From an uncultured Bacilli bacterium (lineage in GTDB: Bacteria; Bacillota_I; Bacilli_A; RF39; UBA660), in assembly GCA_949425635.1 (NCBI GenBank), contig CASPWD010000003.1:62001-126000 (forward strand): a stretch of DNA of 64,000 nt. Direction: 5' to 3'. Under the pieces are notes generated by a model. It did no database searches. It was not told where the DNA came from and saw nothing but the letters and a program-made list of their open reading frames with translations. Below, one piece after another: positions 27,003 to 35,964 of this stretch. A program made the position numbers and the translations under genes. Position 1 is the first letter of the stretch, and every line of letters begins with the position of its first letter.

Positions 27003-27015
27003 AAGATGTTATATT
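27003..27015 (+). promoter_or_regulatory. Class 2 motif (AAGATGTTATATT)
   Basis: 15 bases before the ATG of the small gene at 27030; standard core. Confidence 0.5.
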
Positions 27016-27029
27016 AAGTGAGGTATATT

Positions 27030-27233
27030 ATGAGAAATCCAGAACGAATACCAAGAATATTGGAGAAAATAGAAGCAATTTGGATAAATGAACCTGATAC
27101 CAGATTGGGTCAATTACTTGTTAATTTTGCACCACCAAGAATGCAAAGTGATATTTTTTATTTTGAAGATGATAATTTAGAGGTGGAGTTAGATAAAAAA
27201 ATTGAAAAGATAATGAAAGGAAGGGGTAAATAA
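27030..27233 (+). CDS. Small conserved DUF1040-like protein
   Basis: 67 aa starting at ATG 27030 (GTGAGG site). The pattern MRNPERIPRILEKI, then PDTRLGQLL, then DIFYFEDDNLE is a familiar small phage and bacterial protein of unknown function. The stop overlaps the next ATG (TAATG). Confidence 0.65.
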   Translation: MRNPERIPRILEKIEAIWINEPDTRLGQLLVNFAPPRMQSDIFYFEDDNLEVELDKKIEKIMKGRGK

Positions 27234-27550
27234 TGTCTTTATTTGGTTATGTAGAAGGAGATTCTAATTGTGACATTAATAATGTTATATTGAGATGTGC
27301 TTGTGTAGATAGATGTGAACTGGAAGTTGAAAAAGGAGTAAATGTAAATGCACCTAATGAATATTATTTTATACTTAAATCAAAATCAAGATATGATAAT
27401 CTAAATATTATTGAAGTGATAAAGTTAAAATTAAAAAAGATATGGTGTATTTTGAGAGGGAAAGATTATACATATTATGATATTGTAGTAGAAGAACCAT
27501 CAATGAAAAAGTTTATTGAAAGTTTACAAAAATTAGTAGAAAGTAAATAG
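27233..27550 (+). CDS. Hypothetical protein, 105 aa
   Basis: Overlaps the upstream stop. Contains three early cysteines (RCACVDRC, around residues 25-32) and a basic helix. No family recognised. Confidence 0.6.
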   Translation: MSLFGYVEGDSNCDINNVILRCACVDRCELEVEKGVNVNAPNEYYFILKSKSRYDNLNIIEVIKLKLKKIWCILRGKDYTYYDIVVEEPSMKKFIESLQKLVESK

Positions 27551-27557
27551 ATGGGTT

Positions 27558-28013
27558 GTGATTAGTTTGTCTAATAGTGAATATTATATATTAAAATGTC
27601 CTGTATGTGATGTAGATATAACAAAAGTTATTGAACAACCAAGTAGAGAGGTTATATGCCCTAATTGTAAGAGAGTATTAGATTTATATTCTATATTTGG
27701 TTATAATATGTGGTTATCTGAAATTGGTAAAACTACAAAAGTTAATAAAAAGCCAATTAAAGATGTTGTATATGATGAAACAGATATTGAATATGACAGT
27801 GATGATTATGAATATGATGAAGAAACAATTATAGAAGATTACTTAAATAATAGTCATCTGTTTCAAAAAAGACCAGAAGCATTACATGAATTATTACTTT
27901 TTAATGCAGATACTTGCTTAATGCAATTAAAGTATCTGATGAAAGTGGGATTTACTAGAAAAGAATCAATAGAAATAATTAAAAAATTAATAGAACAAAG
28001 TTTTCTATTATAG
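27558..28013 (+). CDS. Zn-ribbon protein with acidic middle, 151 aa
   Basis: Start GTG 27558 or TTG 27567. Two cysteine pairs (CPVC and CPNC, about residues 14-36) form a Zn ribbon, then a strongly acidic linker (about 75-95) and a helical C-terminus. Possibly nucleic-acid or protein binding; unknown. Confidence 0.55.
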   Translation: MISLSNSEYYILKCPVCDVDITKVIEQPSREVICPNCKRVLDLYSIFGYNMWLSEIGKTTKVNKKPIKDVVYDETDIEYDSDDYEYDEETIIEDYLNNSHLFQKRPEALHELLLFNADTCLMQLKYLMKVGFTRKESIEIIKKLIEQSFLL

Positions 28014-28026
28014 TGGAGGTAGTTTT

Positions 28027-30138
28027 ATGAGTATGTTTGAAAGTACATTAAGGTTATTTAAAAGTGTTGTAGTAAAGAATTCTAAAAATTTATCAGATAT
28101 CCCTAATGAAAAAGCATTAAAATATGGTGTTTTTATATCTAAGGATGTTCCTAATAATATTATAGATGAGGCTATAAAACAATATGGTAGAAATGGAGAA
28201 GAATTAAACCAAACATTTCATAAGTCATTATTTAAAGTAGCAAATGCAGATATAGAACAATTATATTATGAGCAATTATTACATTATTTTACTACTTATG
28301 GAGCAGAAGCATTAGGTGTGTATAGTTCGGATAATGTTATAATACCAAAAGAAAAATTAGAAGTACCTGAATTAAAGGAAGATACTAAATTAATTGTTAT
28401 TAAACCTATAACAGAAGATGAACTTATATTGAGAATAAATAACTTGGTTACACAGAATTTAGCACTATCTAAAACAACAGTAAATGATATAATGAATTTA
28501 AGTGATTACATAAATATTGATATGCACAAAAACACAGATGGATACTTTACAGATATAAAAAATAAAGAGATAAAGATTGCTTTATGTAGTAAGTTTAATA
28601 TATTACCTAAGAGAGGCGATGAATTTTTAAGATACATACTTGCAAAATATTGTAATAAAACATTACTAATAAAAGATGAAGAAACAAAAAGAGCAATTAG
28701 ATTTATTGATGAGAAAGAGCTAATAAAAGTTTTAGATAGATATAATGAATTATATGGATTTATTCCATTAGCAGAAACATATAATAGATTTAAAGATTTA
28801 TTTATTTCTATGAAAAGAAAAGTACAACCATCAATTTCAAACTATTACAAAGAAGAAGATTTGAATGCCATTAAGAGAATAAATAAAATTATAAATCATA
28901 TTATGCGATTGAGTAAAGACTACCATAAACCAATGCCAACAAATGATTTGAATAATTTTATAGATTATTTAGATAGATTGAAAAAAAATCTAAAATCAAA
29001 TGATGACTATATAAAAATAGTTACAGATAAGGTTAAGGATTCAGGAGTATATACTGCAATAAAATTATTGAACTATTTAGAGTATATTAAATGTAGCAAC
29101 TTAGATTATAGTATGTATAAAATAAGAAACAATAAGATATTTATAAAAGATAAAATAAATTATAAGTCAGTTGATAGTTTTGATATATTATTACTAAAGA
29201 ATATTATTAAAAATTATTTGAAAGAGAATGTAAGTGGAAAAACTGTATATATTCCTCATAATGTTTTATATAAATTACCACAATCTGAAAAACAATTTGT
29301 AGGTAATATTCCATTTGGTACTAAGATATTATTTAATAAGCAACCTTTATTAGTGGGTATTCATTGGTGTAATTACAAAGACGATAATAAAGAAGTGAGA
29401 ACAGATATAGATTTACATTTAACATCTGAAAAATATAATCTTGGATGGAATACTTCATATAGAAAAGATGATGATATATTATTTACAGGAGATAATACGA
29501 ATGCACCTTTACCACTAGGAGCATCTGAATTCATGTATATTAGTAATGATGTGGAAAATACAACATTTAATCTTAAATTAAATAACTATACAAGAGATGT
29601 TGGACCTCTAAAATATGAATTAATTATAGCATCTGGTTACTATTTAGATAAAGATAGCTTGAATAAAAATTTTGTAGTAGACCCTAATTCTATTATAGCA
29701 AAAATACCAATGGAAATGGAATTAGGAAAAGCAGAACAGGTTATAGGTATTTTAGATATTAATGATAGTAATATCAATTTCACATTTACAGATTTAGTTA
29801 CTTCAAATTCAAGTGTATCAGGAAATAAACAGTTTGAAGAAAAATTAAGAAATTTTATAAAAATACAAACTCAAACACAATTAGATTTAGGATTAATGCT
29901 TATTGAAAGTGGTGCTAGAATTGTAGATGGACCAACAATTCCTGTTGAAGTATCTTATGTATTAGATGAAAATATGAATTTAATTAAACAAGAAGAAGCA
30001 GATGAAAAAGGAATAACATATACAGGTGATGAGATGTATTTTAGGAAAGAAGAAGTACCTGTTGATTTTGATTTTAGTTTAGAAGCTTTGACTAAAGATA
30101 GTTTTATTAAATTATTAAGTTTCGGTATTGAAGGTTAA
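28027..30138 (+). CDS. Large protein with a TerD-like C-terminal domain, 703 aa
   Basis: GGAGG before the ATG. The N-terminal ~430 residues are helical and unrecognised. Around residues 440-560 the pattern TDIDLHLTSE, then ILFTGDNTNAPLP, then a beta-rich stretch resembles TerD-type calcium-binding beta sandwiches, where D-x-D and GDN bind the metal. Related domains occur in stress and anti-phage contexts. Role here is unknown; TerD assignment is inference. Confidence 0.5.
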   Translation: MSMFESTLRLFKSVVVKNSKNLSDIPNEKALKYGVFISKDVPNNIIDEAIKQYGRNGEELNQTFHKSLFKVANADIEQLYYEQLLHYFTTYGAEALGVYSSDNVIIPKEKLEVPELKEDTKLIVIKPITEDELILRINNLVTQNLALSKTTVNDIMNLSDYINIDMHKNTDGYFTDIKNKEIKIALCSKFNILPKRGDEFLRYILAKYCNKTLLIKDEETKRAIRFIDEKELIKVLDRYNELYGFIPLAETYNRFKDLFISMKRKVQPSISNYYKEEDLNAIKRINKIINHIMRLSKDYHKPMPTNDLNNFIDYLDRLKKNLKSNDDYIKIVTDKVKDSGVYTAIKLLNYLEYIKCSNLDYSMYKIRNNKIFIKDKINYKSVDSFDILLLKNIIKNYLKENVSGKTVYIPHNVLYKLPQSEKQFVGNIPFGTKILFNKQPLLVGIHWCNYKDDNKEVRTDIDLHLTSEKYNLGWNTSYRKDDDILFTGDNTNAPLPLGASEFMYISNDVENTTFNLKLNNYTRDVGPLKYELIIASGYYLDKDSLNKNFVVDPNSIIAKIPMEMELGKAEQVIGILDINDSNINFTFTDLVTSNSSVSGNKQFEEKLRNFIKIQTQTQLDLGLMLIESGARIVDGPTIPVEVSYVLDENMNLIKQEEADEKGITYTGDEMYFRKEEVPVDFDFSLEALTKDSFIKLLSFGIEG

Positions 30139-30207
30139 TAACCTATTATATAAATAAATTTTTAAATATTGTGGCTAGAAAAGGTTACAATTAAAGGAGG
30201 AATTATT

Positions 30208-30609
30208 ATGATAGAAAGATTTGTAAGTGATTTATTTGGGTTTGACCCAGATTTTCTACAAACAAACAGAGTAACATCTGTTAAAAAACCTTATACTATA
30301 AAGAATGAGGAAAAGAAATCAATAATAGTACATGAGGCTTTAGGTATAAAACCTGAAGATATTAATGTAACTATCGAAACTATAAAAGGAATTACTTATT
30401 TATTCATTTCTGGGGAAACTAAAAATGGAGTAAATGGTTCTAATTATAGTATTAGAAGTAGATTTTCTATAAATCCTGATATGGTAGACCATATTGAGAA
30501 AGAAGCGATAGATGGTTTATTATATATAGAGATTTATTTAAAAGAAAGTCAAAAACCTAAAATCAATATTATTGATAAGGTTTCTAATAAAAAGAAAGTA
30601 TTAGGATAA
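30208..30609 (+). CDS. Hsp20/alpha-crystallin small heat shock protein
   Basis: ATG 30208 after AAAGGAGG. An alpha-crystallin domain is visible: HEALGIKPEDINV, then YLFISGET, then SRFSINPDMVD and YIEIYL. 133 aa, usual size. Holdase chaperone, probably keeping phage proteins soluble during assembly; it stands just after the large TerD-like gene. Confidence 0.8.
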   Translation: MIERFVSDLFGFDPDFLQTNRVTSVKKPYTIKNEEKKSIIVHEALGIKPEDINVTIETIKGITYLFISGETKNGVNGSNYSIRSRFSINPDMVDHIEKEAIDGLLYIEIYLKESQKPKINIIDKVSNKKKVLG

Positions 30610-30658
30610 TTTAAAGGTTATTAACCTTCAGTACAATTATTAAAGGGGATATGTTATT

Positions 30659-31336
30659 ATGAGTAGAAAAAAAGTTATAGAAATAGGTAATTTTACAATA
30701 ATATCAAAAACACCTAAAGGAAGAAAATCAAATGTTGTATATACATTTGAATATCAAAGAACTGGAAAACCAGAGATATTTAAAGTACAAATGCTTTGGT
30801 TAGATTTTAGAAAAGGAAATGAAACTTGGGCATTTATGGATGGTAGGGAATCAGAAAAATTATCCATAGAGGAAAGAAAAGAATTTATAGCAGAAATACC
30901 AAAATTTCAAAAAGGTGGTTCTTACAGAAAGACACATCCGATAACATATAGTAAAAGTGGGTTATTGAAACAAAGTATTAAGCATAAAGAGTATGAATTA
31001 CAAGTATTAAAAGATGAATTAGAATCAGCAGAGAATAAAGAATTAGTATGTAAATGTAATAAGTATAGAAATATGATAGATACAAAAAAATTAGATTTTA
31101 TATCTAAGCAATTAAGTAAAATAGAAGAAAAGACAAATTGTATTATACGATTGAAGTATGTTGGTTATTGTAGTAAGATTATCATATATGATAGAGATAC
31201 TTCTATTCCTATTGGTGAAATTAGAAATGTATTGAATAATAATATAGAATCATGGAGGGTAGGACAATTAGATGACTATGATATAAAGTCCATTATAAAA
31301 AATAATGAAAATTTATCAAATAGTTTAGAAGAGTAG
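30659..31336 (+). CDS. Hypothetical protein, 225 aa
   Basis: Basic N-terminal half with Trp residues, then a charged coiled-coil segment (about 100-125). No motif recognised. Its end forms part of the following terminator. Confidence 0.6.
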   Translation: MSRKKVIEIGNFTIISKTPKGRKSNVVYTFEYQRTGKPEIFKVQMLWLDFRKGNETWAFMDGRESEKLSIEERKEFIAEIPKFQKGGSYRKTHPITYSKSGLLKQSIKHKEYELQVLKDELESAENKELVCKCNKYRNMIDTKKLDFISKQLSKIEEKTNCIIRLKYVGYCSKIIIYDRDTSIPIGEIRNVLNNNIESWRVGQLDDYDIKSIIKNNENLSNSLEE

Positions 31337-31354
31337 TTATTAAGCTACTCTTTT
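31329..31354 (+). terminator. Rho-independent terminator
   Basis: AAGAGTAG / CTACTCTT stem around an 8-base loop, then TTTT. It overlaps the stop codon of the preceding gene. Confidence 0.8.
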
Positions 31355-31394
31355 ATCATATTTTAAAATTTATTTAAAAATTTTTCAAAAATAC

Positions 31395-31423
31395 TTGACA
31401 TATTTTAAAACTTATAGTATTAT
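31395..31423 (+). promoter_or_regulatory. Conserved early-type promoter, copy 3
   Basis: TTGACA (31395-31400), invariant 17-base spacer, TATTAT (31418-31423). Drives the YneA-like gene. Confidence 0.9.
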
Positions 31424-31453
31424 AGTAACAGATAAAACAAAGGAGGATTTAAA

Positions 31454-31786
31454 ATGAATACAAGAGAAATTAAAAGAAAGGTACAATTAAGAAAAAGAAA
31501 GGAAAGAATAAGAAAGTTAATTATACAATCTATACTATTATTTACAATTATTACAGGTTTTACTGTTTCTTTTGCAAGTTGGTTAAGTGGGAATATATCT
31601 CTAAAATATGAAGGAGATTTCTCAACATATATTGTATCTGATGGAGATAGACTATGGAATATTGCAGAAGATGTTTCTACAAATAGAGATGTTAGAGAAG
31701 TTGTATATATAATTGAGCAAGATAACAATTTAGATAGTGCAAATTTACATATTGGACAAGAATTAAAAATAAGAAATAATTATTAA
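31454..31786 (+). CDS. YneA-like membrane LysM protein, probable cell-division inhibitor
   Basis: Basic N-terminus, one membrane segment (about residues 22-42), then a LysM domain (about 57-107: YIVSDGDRLWNIAED, then DNNLDSANLHIGQELKI). This is the layout and size (110 aa) of Bacillus YneA, the SOS division suppressor. It has its own early promoter, which fits host takeover. Division inhibition is inferred from layout; other LysM anchors are possible. Confidence 0.65.
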   Translation: MNTREIKRKVQLRKRKERIRKLIIQSILLFTIITGFTVSFASWLSGNISLKYEGDFSTYIVSDGDRLWNIAEDVSTNRDVREVVYIIEQDNNLDSANLHIGQELKIRNNY

Positions 31787-31800
31787 GGAGTATGGTTATA

Positions 31801-33642
31801 ATGATTATATTAGAATTTGGTACAGCAGAAAACCAAAGTTTAACCCAAAATAGTATGTTTATAAAATTTCCAAAAGGAAGTACTACATTTTGGGAGGATA
31901 AAGATAAAATTAAAAACTTCTGGAATAGTACATATCTAAAAGATGATAAGGAATGGGAAGTACCCTATACAGAAGAAATATTAACAGAAATACAAACATT
32001 ATTTAATAATGATATATATTATTTAAACGAAAGACCTAGAAGAAAAGCAGATGCAGAACTTACAAAGTTATTAGAAGAACATGATTGGGGTAAATTTAAA
32101 CCATATCCATATCAGTTAGAAGGTATTAAATATGGTTTAAGACACAGAAATTGGATACTAGGAGACACAATGGGGTTAGGTAAATCATACCAAACTATTC
32201 AATTAGCCAATATTTATAAAAAAGATAATAAAATAAAACATTGTTTAGTAGTTTGCTGCATAAATTCTCTGAAATATAACTGGTTAAATGAAATAGGGAA
32301 ATTTACAAATGAGAGTGCTGTTATATTAGGAACTAGGTATGGAAAAACAGAAAAAACTAAAAATAAGTTATATGATATGTCTATAAATGAAACAAAAGAA
32401 CAGATTAAAGATAAACCTGAAGAGTTCTTTTGGATAATAAATATAGAGAAGTTGAGAGCTTCTAAAGAAGAAGAGAAACTGAAAGATACAATCGTAGATG
32501 CACTTAATACACACATAGAAAACGGAGATTTAGGTTTAATAATTATAGATGAGATACACATGTGTAGAAATTCAAAAGCCCAACAAAGTAAAATGCTTAT
32601 AAAACTTGATGATAAAGCAATGAAAGTAGGTATGTCAGGAACACTTGTAGTAAAAGACCCACTTAATTTATATGTACCTATGAGAGTTGTAGGATTGATA
32701 AACTCTAGTTTTTGGAATTTCAGCGAAAGATATTTGATAAAAGATATATTCGGAGGTTTTAGTGGATTTCAAAATATAGAAGAATTACAATCTATATTAC
32801 ATAAATCATTTATTAGAAGAACTAAAGAGGAAGTTGCTAAAGACTTACCACCAGTTGTATTTAAAAATGAAATTCTTGAAATGTCTAGCGATGAACAGAA
32901 AGTATTTGATGAGATTACTGGAGAGATAAGAAATGAATTAAATGGTATAGAATCAAAAAATAAAAATGTATTGATAGATTTAGTACCTAGAGGAAGATTG
33001 CTAGATAAAATAAATGTACCAACAACACTAATGTCTATATTAACAAGACTTAGACAATGTACAACACATACAGGGTTATTAAGTACACAAATACAAAAGT
33101 CTACAAAATTTGAAAGATTAAAAGATATATTAGATGAGGCTAAATCTAATGGAGAAAAAGTATTAGTATTTTGTCAATTCACACAAGCAATAGATATTGC
33201 AATGGATTATTTTAAAGAATATAGCCCTAAAAAAATTGTAGGTGGTATGGGAAATGAAATAATGAATGTAATAAATACACATGAAAATACAGATGGGTTT
33301 AGTGTTATATTTGCACAAACACAAACATTAGGTGCTGGACATTCATTGCCTAATACTACACAAGTAGTATTTATATCAATACTATGGGATTATGCAACAT
33401 TTGAACAGTGTTTTAATAGGTGTCATAGAATTACAAGTAAAAATAGTGTTACAGTTACTAATTTAATTATGAAAGATACCTATGATGAGAATATATATGA
33501 TAAAATATATGCTAAGAAAGCAATGGGGGATGTTATAGTTGATATGCATGAGATAAATGCTTGTATGGATTATATTAAGAAACTTGGAATAGAGTTTTTA
33601 GGTGGAAAAGTAACAAAGAATAATGTATTGCTAGGTGATTAA
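31801..33642 (+). CDS. Snf2-family helicase/translocase
   Basis: Start ATG 31801; ATG 31792 is too near the AAGGAG site. SF2 motifs: PYQLEGI, Walker A GDTMGLGKS (about 121-129), DEAH-type IIDEIHM, GMSGT (III), KVLVFCQFT (IV), and GAGHSLPNTTQVVF with QCFNRCHR (V, VI). Double-stranded DNA translocase; phages carry these for transcription or repair control. 613 aa. Second gene of the early unit starting at 31395. Confidence 0.9.
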   Translation: MIILEFGTAENQSLTQNSMFIKFPKGSTTFWEDKDKIKNFWNSTYLKDDKEWEVPYTEEILTEIQTLFNNDIYYLNERPRRKADAELTKLLEEHDWGKFKPYPYQLEGIKYGLRHRNWILGDTMGLGKSYQTIQLANIYKKDNKIKHCLVVCCINSLKYNWLNEIGKFTNESAVILGTRYGKTEKTKNKLYDMSINETKEQIKDKPEEFFWIINIEKLRASKEEEKLKDTIVDALNTHIENGDLGLIIIDEIHMCRNSKAQQSKMLIKLDDKAMKVGMSGTLVVKDPLNLYVPMRVVGLINSSFWNFSERYLIKDIFGGFSGFQNIEELQSILHKSFIRRTKEEVAKDLPPVVFKNEILEMSSDEQKVFDEITGEIRNELNGIESKNKNVLIDLVPRGRLLDKINVPTTLMSILTRLRQCTTHTGLLSTQIQKSTKFERLKDILDEAKSNGEKVLVFCQFTQAIDIAMDYFKEYSPKKIVGGMGNEIMNVINTHENTDGFSVIFAQTQTLGAGHSLPNTTQVVFISILWDYATFEQCFNRCHRITSKNSVTVTNLIMKDTYDENIYDKIYAKKAMGDVIVDMHEINACMDYIKKLGIEFLGGKVTKNNVLLGD

Positions 33643-33709
33643 TATATAAATTATTTAAAATTACCTATAAACCAATTCTCGTTTGAATGAGATATGTGAA
33701 GAAGTTAAT

Positions 33710-33871
33710 ATGGAAGACAAAATTTGTAGTATTTGTGATAAACAATTTAAGGGATATGGGAATAATGCTTATCCAGTAAACGATGGTATTTGTTGCAATG
33801 AGTGTAATCATTTGATAGTTTTATCAATGAGGTTTAATTTAAAGTATAGAGGAGGTTATAAAAATGATTAA
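33710..33871 (+). CDS. Small phage Zn-finger protein, 53 aa
   Basis: Likely start ATG 33710 (an upstream in-frame TTG at 33683 is less likely). CSIC (about residue 6) and CCNEC (about 28) with GYGNNAYPVNDG between is a common small phage protein of unknown function. Overlaps the following gene by 8 bases. Confidence 0.6.
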   Translation: MEDKICSICDKQFKGYGNNAYPVNDGICCNECNHLIVLSMRFNLKYRGGYKND

Positions 33872-34712
33872 ACAAGAAATGATTAAATTGAGTGAGATTT
33901 TTGGAATATATGAAAGCGATAAGGAATTAAAAATAATTAAGACAGAACCTTATATAGTAAGGGTAAAACAACAAGAGTTTAAGGAGTTTTGTAAAGAGTT
34001 TAAAAAACCTTATGATGCTGTATATTCATCTGCAATGGTTCAGACTGTGAGAACATTATGTAGAGAATTACCAGGTTGTACATTAGGGTATTATAGTCAT
34101 AATGAAATAGATTTAATATTTGTACCTATAAATGGAAATGGTACACTATCTCTGTTAAAGGGAAGTAAAACAATAAGCTATATATCAAGTGTAGTTGCAA
34201 GTAAAGCTGTAAGTATATTCAACGATGCTTTGCAAGATGAAATTAAACAACAGGAATATAAAAATAAAAATAGACATTTAGAACATATATTAGATACATC
34301 TGTTTATAAACAAAAATTATTAAAATCAATATTTGAGGTAAAAGCATTTAATTTACCAAAAGAAAGACTATACGATTATATTTATTTAAAACATTTATAT
34401 TCAAGAAGAGATGCACTTGTATATGCAGCATCTACATTTATAAATAAAAATGATGCAAATAGTAAGTCTTGCGAAGAACTTATAAAAATACTAAAAGAAC
34501 AATATAATTATGATTTTGAAAATAACAGTGTTCTTTCTGCTAGATTTAAGAATGGTATAATATGTAATAGAGTTGTAGAATCTAAAAATACAAGTTGTAT
34601 ATTAATAGAAATAACTAAACCATTAAAGAAAAATAAAGATAGAAAGATTATTGAAAGAATGATGTTTTCAAACAATGTAGATGCTTGTGTTAAATGTCAA
34701 TATGAAATATAG
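33864..34712 (+). CDS. Thg1-like tRNA nucleotidyltransferase homolog, catalytic aspartates replaced
   Basis: Matches the Thg1 3'-5' polymerase layout along its length: FKKPYDAVYSSAMVQTVRTL, GCTLGYYSHNEIDLIF, ISSVVASKAVSIFND, then FNLPKERLYDYIYLKHLYSRRDA. Family members have R-I-D-G at the first metal site and QSDE at the second. Here these read R33-V-K35-Q36 and SHN80-E, so both metal-binding Asp are absent. It is probably a non-catalytic homolog that may still bind tRNA. GGAGG precedes the ATG. Confidence 0.65.
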   Translation: MIKQEMIKLSEIFGIYESDKELKIIKTEPYIVRVKQQEFKEFCKEFKKPYDAVYSSAMVQTVRTLCRELPGCTLGYYSHNEIDLIFVPINGNGTLSLLKGSKTISYISSVVASKAVSIFNDALQDEIKQQEYKNKNRHLEHILDTSVYKQKLLKSIFEVKAFNLPKERLYDYIYLKHLYSRRDALVYAASTFINKNDANSKSCEELIKILKEQYNYDFENNSVLSARFKNGIICNRVVESKNTSCILIEITKPLKKNKDRKIIERMMFSNNVDACVKCQYEI

Positions 34713-34723
34713 GAGGTATAGAT

Positions 34724-34954
34724 ATGGCAGATAGGGAAGTATATGGATATACAAAATACTATACAGGAAGTTGTTTAGTAAAATTTGAAAAATCTTTTGA
34801 TGATTATTATTTAACAGAAATAAAAGTACACAACGGAAGAGCAAAAATAGTGACAACTAAAAATCATGAAGAAATTATAGAAGAACATGAACTAGGAATT
34901 ATTGATGTAAGTCCATTAAATGTGAGTATAGGAAAATATGGAAAGGACAAATAA
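34724..34954 (+). CDS. Hypothetical protein, 76 aa
   Basis: AGGAGG before the ATG. Small beta-rich protein; no family recognised. Confidence 0.6.
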   Translation: MADREVYGYTKYYTGSCLVKFEKSFDDYYLTEIKVHNGRAKIVTTKNHEEIIEEHELGIIDVSPLNVSIGKYGKDK

Positions 34955-34955
34955 G

Positions 34956-35141
34956 ATGGAAAAAGAAGATATTAAAAATGTTACATTTTATGCAAATCAA
35001 CTAATAAATATTTTAGGAGATTGTCCAGAAGATGTTATAGATTATGTATTAAATGCAGTTACAGGAAATTATTATGTATCTGAAGATGAAATAGAAGAAA
35101 TATTAATAAGTAATATAACAGATGAAGGAGGTGTATATTAA
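34956..35141 (+). CDS. Hypothetical acidic protein, 61 aa
   Basis: Start ATG 34956 chosen for spacing from AAGGAC; an in-frame ATG at 34938 is possible. Acidic, ends one base into the next ATG (TAATG). Confidence 0.55.
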   Translation: MEKEDIKNVTFYANQLINILGDCPEDVIDYVLNAVTGNYYVSEDEIEEILISNITDEGGVY

Positions 35142-35407
35142 TGGAATTTTCAAAGACAACAGAAGAAACAAAAAATTATACATCAGGATATATGCAACTA
35201 GGAGCACAACAAGGTTGGCAATGTCCTATATGTAAGAGAGTGTTAGCACCCTTTATCACAGAATGCCCTTGTAATGGTCAAGGTATGCAAACAGTAATTA
35301 CAACAAAAATTGCAGATTTATTAAAAAGACCTAATTTAACTGAAATAAATGTTAAAGATTATGAAGACACTACAATAACATATAGTCAATGTAGGGAAGG
35401 AGAATAG
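35141..35407 (+). CDS. Small Zn-ribbon protein, 88 aa
   Basis: GGAGG before the ATG. Cysteines at CPIC and CPC (about residues 28-45) suggest a Zn knuckle. The remainder is flexible. Unknown. Confidence 0.6.
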   Translation: MEFSKTTEETKNYTSGYMQLGAQQGWQCPICKRVLAPFITECPCNGQGMQTVITTKIADLLKRPNLTEINVKDYEDTTITYSQCREGE

Positions 35408-35409
35408 AG

Positions 35410-35952
35410 ATGAAAAAGAGTTTGATAATGTTAGGCATAGCATTTGGATTATTGATACTAATTATAGGAATGTTTGCAGGTATAAATAATACTGCAATAA
35501 GTTTAAGTGAACAAATTAAAGAAAGTAAATCAAGTATTAATATACAAGAAAAGAGAAGAGAAGATTTAATTTATAATTTAGTAGATACAGTTGAAAGTTA
35601 TAATAAATATGAGCAGGATACTATGACCAAAATAGTGGAAGCAAGAACAAAAGCAAGTAACGGACAAGTAGAAGAAGCACAGGTATTAATAAATGCAGTT
35701 GCAGAAAAATATCCAGAATTAAAGTCAAATGAAAATTATAAAACATTGATGACAGAATTATCTACAACCGAAAATTTAATTGCAGAGCATAGAAATAATT
35801 ATAATATTCAAGTTAAGAAATATAATAAGTATATTAAGAAATTTCCAAATAATATGATATTAAATATGATGGGGTTTGAAAAAATAGATACAGATTATCT
35901 TGAATATGATGCATCAGAAGATGCTCCAAGAAATCTATTTAAAGATAATTAG
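35410..35952 (+). CDS. LemA-family membrane protein
   Basis: N-terminal membrane segment (about residues 4-24), then a helical bundle with NIQEKRREDLIYNLVDTVES, and near the end the typical NYNIQVKKYNKYIKKFPNN. 180 aa, the usual LemA length. Membrane-tethered four-helix protein; biochemical role is unclear in the family. Followed by a second membrane protein. Confidence 0.8.
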   Translation: MKKSLIMLGIAFGLLILIIGMFAGINNTAISLSEQIKESKSSINIQEKRREDLIYNLVDTVESYNKYEQDTMTKIVEARTKASNGQVEEAQVLINAVAEKYPELKSNENYKTLMTELSTTENLIAEHRNNYNIQVKKYNKYIKKFPNNMILNMMGFEKIDTDYLEYDASEDAPRNLFKDN

Positions 35953-35964
35953 AGGTAATTTAAA

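Noticed and set aside
26867-27091. A 74-codon + strand frame
   Set aside because: No ribosome site, odd composition, and overlaps the well-supported gene at 27030 in another frame.
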